Of a stretch of DNA of 64,000 bases, positions 30,084 to 39,844 are shown piece after piece; within the stretch, counting starts at the first letter, position 1, and every line of letters starts with the position of its first letter. The notes under the pieces are model-generated. The model did no database searches. It was not told the DNA's origin and saw only the letters and a program-made list of their open reading frames with translations. Position numbers and translations under genes: made by a program. Origin of the DNA: Kalmanozyma brasiliensis GHG001 (Eukaryota > Basidiomycota > Ustilaginomycetes > Ustilaginales); the NCBI RefSeq assembly GCF_000497045.1, contig NW_015961952.1, positions 474,779 to 538,778 of the forward strand, written 5' to 3'.

Positions 30084-31976
30084 ATGATGCCCGTCGTAGA
30101 CGACGGGGAGGAGCCTCCTCCCCCGATCACCATCCTCCTCTTGCGAACGCCAGTATCCATGACGAAAGGCACAGATCCATATCATGACGCTTTCGGCTCG
30201 TTTTGCCTGCCATCGTTCGCATCCTCAGCACTCGAGTCGGGAACATCGACGCCGCTTCCAAGCATGTCTATGAGCGGAAAGCCTTCTCTCGCAACCACCG
30301 CGGAACACGGCGCAATCGATCTCATCCGTACGGCACTCTCCCAGCAAGCTGCTGCCAGCCACAACGCTCCAACAGAGCATGCGCCATCTTCTCCACCGCT
30401 ACCGCTCTCAGCTACCGGCAGACGCAAGGGCAAATTCATACACGACCAGCCTCGTCTCATGACGCATCACCTCTCCTATCCCGCCGACGCGAATGGCAAC
30501 GAGATTGAGATCGAGTACTGCGTCACCTCGTTTCCCATCCTCGCTCACAAGTTTGTCAACCAGGACCTCTTGATCGACCGCCTCTTGCATGGCACAAAGG
30601 CTCAGGAGGATCTGGCTCGCAGTGCATATCGAGGCATGATCGTGACAAGTCAAAGAGCCGTCGAAGCCTACATCTCGGCTGGCGTCAAGGCGCAAGATAT
30701 CCTCCGCTCCCAGAGCAAGACTTCTTCCAGTTCTCCTACCCAGTGGACACGGGTTCCCTTCTTTGCCGTTGGACCTGCCACCTCGTCCGCGCTTCGCACC
30801 GTGCCTCTCGCTCCATGGCTGCGTCCTCGTCTCGTCATGGGCGGAGAAGCGACGGGAACAGGCGAGACGCTGGCTCGCTACGTGATTCGACACTTCTCGT
30901 CGCCCTCCATCCTGGACCAGAACTCGGATCTGCTTTCAGCAGAGCAGGCGCCACCCCTCCTCTATCTCGTCGGTGACAAGAACGCTTCCACAATACCCGA
31001 CATGCTCTCCAGCGCGTCACCACCGACTGGCCCCGTTCCTTTTGAAGAGCTGCAGGTGTACGAGACAGCACCGGATCCGCACTTTGCCGAAGGATGCGAA
31101 GTGCTGCTCAAAACACTCCCTTCGGTCGTATCGAGACCGCCAAGTCGACGACCGAGTCACAGCAGCCTCAACTCTCGCAGCGGCAGCAGACGCGCGAGCA
31201 GCGGAAGCGCCGACTCGCCAGCGGATCGCACTGTCACGGCGTCCGTGAGCTCCAACGCCAGTCGAAAGTCAAGCGCCGATGACCTTCACTCGCGGGCAAG
31301 GAGCAGTGCCGAATTTGGCCGCAATGCTTCCACTTCATCCCATCGCTCCCATCTCAGCCACGTTCCTTCTGTCGGCACTCCTCTGGGCGTCAGCACCATG
31401 ACCTCCACGGAGACAGCAGCCAACAAGCGCCTCGACAGCCTCGCCATCCCTGCAGCTGCAGGTGGCTCGCCGCAGCTGATGGCTTCTCCCGCCACGATCG
31501 AGCCTGGTGTCATCAATCCTATTGAAGAAGAGTCGGTGCTCAAGATGCTGCGGTCCAAGGTCAACAATGTGAGCGGCGGCAGCGGTAGCAATAGCGGCGC
31601 GCTTCAACGCATCGCTCGACCGGATTGGGTGGTCTTCTTCTCGCCCAGCGGCGTCAACTATGCGCTAGAAGAGTTCCGTCGTCGAAGGTGGATGCCACCA
31701 GATTTTCGGCAGCAGCAGCAAAAGGAGCAAGCGCAGGCAGATGGACTTCAGAACAGCGTAAACACCACGGTGACCTCGCATGCGATTACAACGGGCAAGG
31801 GCTCAACAGGCAGCCCGCGAAAGTATCCACGAATCGCTGTACTCGGCAGCACCACACGCGCTTGGATGGTGGAAAACCTGGGCATCGAGCCGGATGCAGT
31901 GGCTCTCAAGCCTGGTCCAAAAGAGCTCAAGGATGCGATCGAAGCCGTCGAGTTGCGTCTTCGAGCCAAAGCTTGA
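30084..31976 (+). CDS. HEM4: Uroporphyrinogen-III synthase with long inserts
   Basis: 630 residues, single exon, against about 265 in yeast. The enzyme cyclises hydroxymethylbilane with D-ring inversion to give uroporphyrinogen III in haem synthesis. The family skeleton is present but spread out: ITILLLRTP at the start, CVTSFPILAHKF, GMIVTSQRAVEAY, VPFFAVGPATSSALR, GGEATGTGETLARYV, then LLYLVGDKNA, FEELQVYET, WVVFFSPSGVNYALEEF and a closing RIAVLGSTTRAWM followed by PGPKELKDAIE. Ser/Arg-rich low-complexity inserts occupy about 53-128 and about 346-511. The reading frame and all core blocks are intact, so the gene looks functional. Two adjacent Met codons (30084, 30087) could each start it. 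Confidence 0.85.
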   Translation: MMPVVDDGEEPPPPITILLLRTPVSMTKGTDPYHDAFGSFCLPSFASSALESGTSTPLPSMSMSGKPSLATTAEHGAIDLIRTALSQQAAASHNAPTEHAPSSPPLPLSATGRRKGKFIHDQPRLMTHHLSYPADANGNEIEIEYCVTSFPILAHKFVNQDLLIDRLLHGTKAQEDLARSAYRGMIVTSQRAVEAYISAGVKAQDILRSQSKTSSSSPTQWTRVPFFAVGPATSSALRTVPLAPWLRPRLVMGGEATGTGETLARYVIRHFSSPSILDQNSDLLSAEQAPPLLYLVGDKNASTIPDMLSSASPPTGPVPFEELQVYETAPDPHFAEGCEVLLKTLPSVVSRPPSRRPSHSSLNSRSGSRRASSGSADSPADRTVTASVSSNASRKSSADDLHSRARSSAEFGRNASTSSHRSHLSHVPSVGTPLGVSTMTSTETAANKRLDSLAIPAAAGGSPQLMASPATIEPGVINPIEEESVLKMLRSKVNNVSGGSGSNSGALQRIARPDWVVFFSPSGVNYALEEFRRRRWMPPDFRQQQQKEQAQADGLQNSVNTTVTSHAITTGKGSTGSPRKYPRIAVLGSTTRAWMVENLGIEPDAVALKPGPKELKDAIEAVELRLRAKA

Positions 31977-32818
31977 GGCGTCTTTCAATGCAGCATCACC
32001 ACCATCACATCCTCGCAGTTCATCCTGTCTCTCTGCCAGCCAGCTCACCTCTACAACTCGTCGTCCTACACGATCCAGTTCGTTCTGCTCTTGGCGACGT
32101 CGATCGCATCCCAATCTCGCACCATTCGCTCTGCACGTCGTCCAACTCGCAATCGCATTCACGCAGTTCTGCCCGCTTTCTTTTGACATTGCATCAGCGT
32201 GTGAATCAGTGCGTGGATGAACGTGTGATGACGGCTGACTCAGCCTCCAGTCTGGAAGAGGCAGCGGAATCTGCCACGACAGTCACAGTACCCTGCAAGA
32301 TCATCAGCTGAGTGATTCCACGGACCCGCATGCAATCCGTCAGTGTTGCTTTAGCCACCGTCAAAGCGTCGTGATTCACGCTGTTGCTTGGCGGTCTCCC
32401 GCTCGGTCCACCCGAATGCACCACCTGGTCCCGTCGTCGGCCCTTCCGACCGCTTATCGCATCGCTTCCGCCTTTGGGTCTGAGTCAGCGACTGATACGC
32501 AGCATGTATCAGTCGATAGAATCAGGCGGTCGGAGGACCGCGAGAGCGCCTTGAGCGCTCGTAATGTGCTCGAGTATCGACGAGGCAGGGCAGCACACTC
32601 AAGATTCTCCGAGGATGCTTGTGAAGGGCAGACGGGCAAATCATCGGATCCTCAAGCAAGCCATATGTATATGTCGACACTAGCTGCTGTTGACGCTGCC
32701 ATGCCTGCTTCTCCCTTCCTGTCATACTTTTCTCACTCGCGTATCGACGATTGGGCATTTATTCCACCTCACGACACATCATTTGGACTCAGATCGCACA
32801 AGAATCGCTATCGCCATC
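31977..32818 (+). promoter_or_regulatory. Intergenic region upstream of the opsin
   Basis: 842 bp between HEM4 and the opsin ATG, same strand. A TATGTATATG sequence near 32665 is a possible TATA element about 150 bp upstream of the opsin ATG. No further gene seen. Confidence 0.35.
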
Positions 32819-34015
32819 ATGTCGAACCAATTCTTCCGAGCTGGCAATCGAGCTCTCGAAGTCAATCCCCCCAACGCCGACATCAATCTGGGACGGTGGG
32901 GAAGCGACTGGGGCTGGGTCGTGTTTTGCGTCATGGCGGCTTCCACCGTTGGTCTTCTCATCTGGTCTTCCAGGCTTCCCAGGGGCAGGAGGACCTTCCC
33001 TTACCTGCTCGCCGCCGTGCTCGCCATCTCGACCATTTCTTGGTATTCTCAAGCCAGCGACCTAGGCGCCACTCCTATTCCTGTCCAGTTCCTGCACAAC
33101 AGCGCGCTCGCTCCAGATGGTGGCTACCCTACACGCCAAATCTGGTACAGTCGCTACATCGACTGGGCCCTCACTGTACCGCTTCTGCTGCTCAGCTTGC
33201 TCCTCATCACTGGCTTGCCTCTCTCGGTCATCTTCATCACGCTCTTCTTCAGCATCCTCATGATCATTTGCGGTCTGCTAGGTGCCCTCACAAGGACTCG
33301 CTACAAGTGGGGCTACTTTGTGAGTGTCATTCTTCCCGCTCCCTGCTGACCTAAATGGAGTCCGCTGGCTCTCGTGGCTGACCCTTCATCTCTGCGACGA
33401 TCATCGACAGGCTTTTGGTTGCGCTGCACTCGGTTATGTCTTGTATCACGTCTTTGCGTCTGGTTTGCGCTCGGCCCGACGACTGGACCATGGTTTCGGT
33501 CGTGCATTCCTTGCAGGCGCGACACTCTTGGGCGTCGTTTGGCCGCTCTATGCCCTCTGCTGGGCTTTGACTCACGGCGGCAACGTGATCGGTGTCAGTG
33601 CAGAGGTGAGTCCCTATGTCTCTTTCTCTGCTCGGGCGATGTCTGCTTCCGTCAGCATCAACTGACCCACTGATCTCTGCGACTTGTCGTCACGCTGCAG
33701 TTCCTTTGGTTCGGCATCTTGGACCTCATCTCGAAGCCCGTCTTTGCATTCGTCCTGCTCTCCATGCTGCGCAACTGCGATTATGGCGCACTTCGTCTTC
33801 GATCGGGCAAAGTCACTGAAGGCAAGATCGACGATCACGAGCAACGTCGAGGCATCCTCGACAAGTCTCAGGAGGGCATTGGTTCTTCCCCTGTGCACCA
33901 CGCCGGAGGCAACAGCGCAGACTCGGGCCCCGCACCGCCTCCTCCCGCTGTAACCACCCCACCTTCCGCTGCTGCGCACACGATGATGTCTCCTCCTGCT
34001 GTTCCTCCCGTCTGA
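32819..34015 (+). CDS. Microbial-type rhodopsin (opsin), three exons
   Basis: Exons 32819-33319, 33411-33605 and 33701-34015, giving 336 residues. Both introns (91 and 95 nt) are phase 0, start GTGAGT, contain CTGAC-type branch points and end CAG. The product is a seven-helix retinylidene protein of the plasma membrane or another membrane. Retinal would bind K244 in helix G (GILDLISKP), with D240 as the second counterion. Helix C reads RYIDWALTVPLLLLS: R112 and D115 match the bacteriorhodopsin Arg82 and Asp85, but the proton-donor position (Asp96) is S126. Helix F retains W, P, Y and W of the retinal pocket, and E232 matches Glu204 of the release group. The C-terminal tail is Pro/Ala/Ser-rich. 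Because the lysine is present it is photoactive-type, not a lysine-less opsin-related protein. Confidence 0.9.
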
Positions 34016-34995
34016 TCTCCGACTGCGTCCCCCTTCCCTCGCATACCCAATGACCCCCTCCTCCTATCGCACCACCTTGTACTGTCGATCACACGCATCA
34101 CAAACCCCAGCCTGCCACCTCAATCGATCGAGTCAACCATATCCGTTCACACCTCAACACGTTGGTTCGTGGTGAGAAGTAAGCGACTCACGGCGGCTAG
34201 GTGGTGGAGACCAGATTAGCTTTGTAGTACGTGGAGGTATGCACGATCAGCGCCCCCAGCGACGACTTTTCTTACAAATTCTGGCCACGAGTAAATATCT
34301 GATCACAAATGCATCAGTCACCGTCAATGCAGGCCAAGTCTGAAACCATTTCGCAGGTCGACAAAATGAGATGAGCTGACCAAATAGTGCCGACTGACAG
34401 ATTCAAGGTTGTGACCATTCTGGACTTGAGTGGGACACAACACGCAAATCTACGCATCCTCGACACAAGTTTTTTTGCGTTCATCGCGGCATCAAATCAA
34501 TCGCCCGTAGATAATTTTTTCTGTCAGAAAGTGCTGCCCTTAACTTATGTTTCAGCGTTTAATGTAAAATCGGACAGGGTTTGCGCTTAGGGTTGCCTTG
34601 AACAAAGCTTTTACTGAGAATATTTCTGCAAAACTGGAGTAACGAAATTGCCAGTCATTGATTTTTTTTAAGTGTTTGTTGGCTTGCTCACCGGTCGAGT
34701 TATTTTACTTGCATCGCACATTTGTCGATCGCCCTTTCCTTTTTCTTGAGAGGACATGTTTGCGATTGCAAAGGATTTGCTCTCAAATATACATTGTACA
34801 GCGTGAATTGCCAATCTTGATGTTTTAACTCGACCCAAATCGTAATGCGCTGTCAAGGTGCTGTCCAGCTCGCAGCCCAACGGTACAGCGCCTGGACTTG
34901 TTCACGAGCCGTGTTCACGCTCAAGCTGTCGGTGAGTAGAAGCGGCTGCGATGGTCACTGCAGGAGGTACACAGAGATGACCAGCCCTAAAATGT

Positions 34996-35253
34996 TCATA
35001 GAGACCCGAAGCAGGGTGCAGAAGGCGAGGCAGCGATGCTGAACAGGTCCCAGCACACCCACAGACTCGAACCTGCTAGTATGTCCGCGACGAGATTTCG
35101 CCATGCCGCACACAGACGCATCCGAAGGCCGCATGTTCCGTGCGAGCAGCCAGAGAAGCCAGCAGGACCGACACCGGTGACCACGCCTTCCGAATGAAGC
35201 CGACGAAGAAGAGCTAAGAGCGACAGAAAGCCGAAGAGAATGGGTCGAATCAT
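34996..35253 (-). CDS. Possible small secreted cysteine-containing protein
   Basis: 85-residue frame whose start (MIRPILFGFLSLLALL) resembles a signal peptide, followed by a short sequence with six cysteines. No homologue is recognised, no promoter element stands out, and there is no codon-bias signal strong enough to separate it from chance. It is kept only as a weak candidate because smut effectors often look like this. Confidence 0.15.
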   Translation of the reverse strand: MIRPILFGFLSLLALLRRLHSEGVVTGVGPAGFSGCSHGTCGLRMRLCAAWRNLVADILAGSSLWVCWDLFSIAASPSAPCFGSL

Positions 35254-36186
35254 CTTAATGCAAGCAACAGGCGTACTTCGAGAGCAACTAGAAGGTTCAA
35301 ACCCCGCGCTGCTTAGTCTCGATGTAGCTTAGCGCCGTTGTTGAAGCTCGGCTAAGCGCCATCCACCACTGTTGGATAGAAAGCCGTGTTTCTGCATGAG
35401 CGTCGGCGCAACCGAACCGCGACTAGTTTGCGGTGAGAATATCTGAGGCCCTGGCACGTTTTGACGCGGCCGGCGGGCGTATCGTGTCAGGTTACGCGAA
35501 AGATGCCGGTTGACCGGTAAAGCCACTGTATTCGTTCACACGAATCAATGCAAAGGCAAATCGTGACCAGCGGACAACTCGATAGAGAAGCCACGAGACC
35601 AAGCGGCTTGCTAGCCTCCGTGTCCGCACCTTGCCGAGACCTCTCTGCCGTATCTCGTGGCGACAATGCTGGTGCACGGCTGTCTTTTTTCATGCTTGTG
35701 GGGTAACGCATTGCCGGTCGACGGCGAGCAATGACTTCGCTGAAGCTCGCGGACACACTTTACCTGTTTCCCGAGTCGCATTCGATGCCAAGCGCCGCCA
35801 TCGTGCTGCTCCTTCATGCCGTTGCTGTGACAGCAAGCGCCAACCCATTCTGACGCCAACCTCCCATTTGTGACACCGGCAACGAGGTGCAGGGTCTATG
35901 CGTAGCCCTCACATCATAGCCGGTCGACAACTGAGCGAGAACGTGACCGTTGCCGTCGACGAGGCTTCTCAGACACCCTTCTCGCAACACCACGGTGAGT
36001 GACAGCGACCGGCGAAGTGTGGAGACGATCAGCGCGCGTTCTCTAAGCGAGCCATCATAGCCGACCTTCGACCGGCCATCCCGCTCTAAGGCATCACCCG
36101 TCGAAACCCTTCGCCGCTTTCGTTCGAAGTTATGGTGTCCTGCATCATGTGGCACCTCGCAGCTGCCTCGTCATGTCACGGGAAGC

Positions 36187-36194
36187 TATAAGTA
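36187..36194 (+). promoter_or_regulatory. TATA box of the xylanase gene
   Basis: TATAAGTA about 106 bp upstream of the ATG. The identical octamer lies at the same distance from the ferric reductase ATG. Confidence 0.55.
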
Positions 36195-36299
36195 GACACA
36201 GAACAGAGGCTACATAGTCGCTCATCCCCTCATCACTTAGCTTCAAAGTCACACATTCAAACACCTCCCTCCATCCCTACCACGCAATCAGTCCGCAAG

Positions 36300-36962
36300 A
36301 TGAAGTTCTCCACGATCCTCGCTTTTGTCGGTGCGGCCGGCGCCGTCGCTGCCAGCCCTATCGCTGCTCCGAGCGGCGAGAGTGCTGGCCTCGAGAAGCG
36401 CCAGTCGATCAACTATGTCCAAAACTACAACGGCAACCTTGCCAACTTCAAGTACAACGAAGGTGCTGGCACCTACTCTGGTAATTGGAACAACCCTTCC
36501 GACTTTGTCATCGGTCTCGGCTGGAGCACTGGCACCTCGAACCGCGTCATCAACTTCAACGGCAACTATCAGTCCAACCAGGGCTCGTACTACGCCGTCT
36601 ATGGCTGGCTCAACAACCCCCTGACCGAGTACTACGTCGTTGAAAACTACAGCTACGACCCGTGCTCAGTGAGCAACACGCAGGTCGTCGGTAGCGTCTA
36701 CTCGGACGGCGCGAGCTACAAGATCTGCAAGCACACCCAGGTCAACCAGCCCTCGATCCAGGGAACGAAGACCTTCGGCCAGTACTTCTCGGTCCGCTCC
36801 AGCAAGCGCAGCTCGGGCAGTGTCACCCTTGCCAACCACTTCAACGCCTGGAAGAAATACGGCTTTGCCAACGGTGCCACAAACCCCGACTTCAACTACC
36901 AGGTCTTCGCCACCGAGGCTTTCTCTGGCCAGGGCTCGGTCAGCACCACGATCAGCGGCTGA
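36300..36962 (+). CDS. Secreted GH11 endo-1,4-beta-xylanase
   Basis: 220 residues, single exon. It cleaves beta-1,4-xylan of plant cell walls outside the cell. A signal peptide (about 1-18) and a propeptide end at the Kex2-type site LEKR (residues 31-34). The mature GH11 jelly-roll has the nucleophile E110 in PLTEYYVVENY, the acid/base E206 in ATEAFSGQGS, and the thumb PSIQGTKTFGQY. The usual GYxSSG after the acid/base residue is replaced by AFSGQG. Cys122 and Cys143 could form a disulfide. Length is normal for the family. A TATA box lies 106 bp upstream. It is probably regulated by carbon source, but no specific site was identified. Confidence 0.93.
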   Translation: MKFSTILAFVGAAGAVAASPIAAPSGESAGLEKRQSINYVQNYNGNLANFKYNEGAGTYSGNWNNPSDFVIGLGWSTGTSNRVINFNGNYQSNQGSYYAVYGWLNNPLTEYYVVENYSYDPCSVSNTQVVGSVYSDGASYKICKHTQVNQPSIQGTKTFGQYFSVRSSKRSSGSVTLANHFNAWKKYGFANGATNPDFNYQVFATEAFSGQGSVSTTISG

Positions 36963-37254
36963 TCGCTGCCACCAGACGACCATTTGTGCACCTCAAGACG
37001 GTAGAAAGCTCGAACTCTGCAAAGCGTGCTCTATGCTGCTGGATCTCGGGTCAACTTCTTTGCAGGTGTCTTATCGTAGGATCAGCTTGTATATCGACAC
37101 AGACGGAAGCGGAAATAGGACAGGAATTGAGACAGTTCGTGTCTGCATATGTCTGAGACGTGCAGGTCTGAAAGGGCGACAGGTGGTGATTCTGCGCTGC
37201 CACTGGCGGCCTTGTCAAGCGCGCCGTTGCTGGGCAAAAGTCGAGTAGGTCAAC

Positions 37255-38340
37255 TCACGCCACGACTGTAGGGCTGAGCGGAAGCTGTCCCTCGGCAGCA
37301 GGGTCCACAATGCCTCCGTCTTTGCTTTGAGCTCCAGGTCTTCGGTAGGTCTGAGTTTCGTAATCACGCCAGGCGTACTGGTTATCTTCTTTGGGCACAA
37401 AGTCGAGCGGGACCTCGACATACCTGTCACCCTGTGAAGCGTCCGCCTGACGAAGCATTTCCAGTCGTACTACTTGTTGTCTCACACCATCCATACCAAG
37501 TTCAAGAACGCAGTCTGAAACGTCCAGGTCCTCGTCTTCGGTAGGCATCCAGCCATAAGGATGTGATTGAACGAAGATGCCTGCTCCGTCCGGGTGGATC
37601 GTGTAGTGGGAGCCTAGGCCAAGGCATCCGACTAGGTCTCGAACGGTGGCTCGGGATGCGGTTCCTGTCTCGTCGTGACTTAGATCCGCGTCAGACGACC
37701 TCGGTACAAAGTCAAGCGGAACCAGAACGGTATTGATGGCCCGAAGGCGTTCGAGAGAGACAATTTGGGTCGTGACATCCCACATGCGGAGGGAGTTGAG
37801 GCAGTCCCAAAGACCTCCATCTGACTCTTCGACGAGCTCATCGTAGTTGAAAGGAGTCGTTTCCACGAAAAGACTTCCCCTACCTTCTTCCTGAATCCTG
37901 TAACGGGTTGTGTTGCCAAGACACTCGACAAGGTCGTGAACAGTGGCATTGAGCGTGGAACCTCTATCCTCGTACGACGATTCCGGGCAACCTGGTTCCG
38001 GCACAAATTCGAGCGGCACCAACACGGAGTTTGTGGAGAGAGAAGTGTTTGTGGGCTGAAGCACGTCAAGAGGTACGATCGCGGCCTGAGCGCCTGTCAT
38101 ATTGAGGGAAGAGATGCAATCCGTGACAGCGTCATCAAACCATCCGGCAGCCGTGCAGCTGTACGGTGTCGATTGTACGAAGATGCCGAGTGCGTGCGGA
38201 TGAATCACGAAGCGGGTTTGGTTGCCAAGGCAATTGACGAGGTCCCCGACAGAGGCCCTAGGATCGGCCTCGATAGGGGCCAGCCTGGCTTCAACTGCGA
38301 AGAGGAAGCCGACAATGACCAATCTGAGCGGCAACAACAT
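37255..38340 (-). CDS. Secreted protein with three copies of an unrecognised domain
   Basis: 361 residues from the ATG at 38340, chosen because it begins directly with a signal peptide (MLLPLRLVIVGFLFAVEA). The frame opens upstream to 38580. Three homologous units follow: about 31-117, 134-214 and 233-318. Each starts V-x-DLV-x-CLG, continues through a beta-like segment (IFVQSTPY, LFVETTPF, IFVQSHPY), a second conserved Cys in a DC motif, and ends VPLDFVP or VPLEFVP. Each unit thus has one cysteine pair (C37/C75, C140/C180, C239/C277), likely a disulfide. The C-terminal 40 residues are hydrophilic. No known family is recognised; it may be an effector or cell-wall protein. The stop overlaps a GTGAGTTGAC sequence, so a short downstream exon is possible. 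Confidence 0.7.
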   Translation of the reverse strand: MLLPLRLVIVGFLFAVEARLAPIEADPRASVGDLVNCLGNQTRFVIHPHALGIFVQSTPYSCTAAGWFDDAVTDCISSLNMTGAQAAIVPLDVLQPTNTSLSTNSVLVPLEFVPEPGCPESSYEDRGSTLNATVHDLVECLGNTTRYRIQEEGRGSLFVETTPFNYDELVEESDGGLWDCLNSLRMWDVTTQIVSLERLRAINTVLVPLDFVPRSSDADLSHDETGTASRATVRDLVGCLGLGSHYTIHPDGAGIFVQSHPYGWMPTEDEDLDVSDCVLELGMDGVRQQVVRLEMLRQADASQGDRYVEVPLDFVPKEDNQYAWRDYETQTYRRPGAQSKDGGIVDPAAEGQLPLSPTVVA

Positions 38341-39844
38341 GATTGGTGTAGAGAGGGTGCGGTCGTGAATGGGGAGGCGAAACAGAGCCAACGGACGTGC
38401 AGAAGGCATCGAGCTGCACACTCTGCTCGTGAAGGGACAGGGGCAGAATTCGAGGTGAGCCGCTGTCAAACGCCGGGTTCGCTCGTTGACTTCTAAATCT
38501 CGAAGTGGCTGCGCAATTCCACGGCCAAATATGATACCATTGTGAGCCGACATGAAGCGTCCCACCAGCGCAACATGCAAGTGGTATTGGGCATTTCAGA
38601 CCGCTTAATCTTGAGCAGCTCGGAAAGCGGACTCGCGAAATCTGCCACCGTGAAACTTCATTCACGAGACTCGATTGTGCCCATCCTAACTATGATCATA
38701 AGGTGGGCTTTTCGTACGAAGGGCGGACTTCCATTCTCGCTTGCAATGGCCTTCGAGGTGTGGGAACGCCTCGAGAAGGGACCAATGAGAAAGGTCGAGA
38801 GTCTCTCGCAGCATCAAACGGAATGTTTCGGAAGCCATTGTCTTGAAGAACGGGCATGGCATTGAAAGCCAGACAGCGAACCGAACGAATCAGAAGTCTT
38901 ATCTGATTGTGGACCCGAACAAATCGCAAATCTGATAAAGAAGTTGTTCTGTCACGCAGACGCGTTTCAAATTCTACCCTGCACTCCGAGAACTTTGTAT
39001 CGCGGCACAACAGGACGTGGGCGCGGGCGAATACAATTCTGAAGGCAGGTCGCCATGCACGTCTGCAGACTCTGTCCACCTCTCGGGTCAAGCACTTGGT
39101 CTCTGGCTTGCTCTCGCCCATTTCCGATCAAGCGAGGGCTCAGAGTGTAGAATGGGCCACATTGACCTGTGCCTCCTCTGCTGCCAAGAGCGGAGCCGCC
39201 GCGTGGCATCCCGCCACTCATCTCGGATCGGCCCACTCCAACGCAACAAGAGGCTCCAGAACATGTGATAGACTCGGGTCCCGCTTGCCCGTTCTTGGTA
39301 TGATAAAGAGGATCCGTCGGTAGTCGGCTTCTCGCTTGTGGTCCATTGTCTGTTCGATGTGCATGATCCCGCCTCTTGTTTGCGTAGTAGCCAATCAGAT
39401 AAAGCAGCTCGAAAGTCCGCCCTCGCTCCTGCACAGCAAGCCACTTCCCAGCTATATTCTTGCATGTTGCTCACTGTCTTCCGCTGATCTGGCTTTAAGC
39501 TTCTCAAACCTCGGTCTGGCTCGCAGACCGCCGCTGCTCCCGCCGCTTTAATTGATCTGCCGTCGGTGAGAAGAGTGGTCAACGGAATTTTTCTTTGCTC
39601 GACGAAACAACATCACAAAGTGTCTCCGCCTTGGATCACAAGTTCGCTCAGGCGTTCAGGCACAGAAGCTGGCACGAAAAGAGTCTCTTGTCTGATTGTC
39701 CTTGATGGCACAAGTCGATGGTATAAGTATAGGTTAGGAATACGCATTAGTCTTCTCCATTTCAAGGCAGCTCTCTGTTCCTCCCTCCCTTGCTCCCTCC
39801 CTCCGTCTAATCAGCGAACCCCTGTCGTCGTTTCCTTCTAAAAG
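38341..39844. promoter_or_regulatory. Divergent region with four WGATAA sites
   Basis: 1504 bp between the three-unit secreted protein and the ferric reductase. Consensus (A/T)GATAA sites, on either strand, lie at 38899-38904, 38933-38938, 39301-39306 and 39397-39402. GATA-type repressors such as Urbs1 of Ustilago bind this sequence at iron-regulated genes. No credible coding sequence is seen here. Confidence 0.5.
39722..39729 (+). promoter_or_regulatory. TATA box of the ferric reductase gene
   Basis: TATAAGTA about 116 bp upstream of the ATG at 39845, followed by a CT-rich leader with repeated CTCCCTCC. Confidence 0.55.

Larger units (their letters stand above)
34016..36299. other. Gene-poor region with AT-rich island
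   Basis: 2284 bp between the opsin and the xylanase. About 34250-34850 is visibly AT-rich (runs of T and A) in an otherwise GC-rich window. The rest has ordinary composition. No transposon end, long repeat or domain-bearing frame was recognised. The only possible gene is a short signal-peptide-like frame, listed separately. The xylanase promoter occupies the right end. Confidence 0.5.

Noticed and set aside
34586..34593. Single TTAGGGTT in the AT-rich island as an interstitial telomere
   Set aside because: One isolated 8-mer is expected by chance in 64 kb; there is no tandem copy.
35286..35310. B-box-like ggttcaaacccc
   Set aside because: The flanking bases do not form a T stem, and no upstream A box or acceptor stem is present.
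37140..37255. Extra C-terminal exon for the three-unit secreted protein through the GTGAGTTGAC at its stop
   Set aside because: A GT-AG join is possible, but the added residues are not family-like and there is no second line of evidence.
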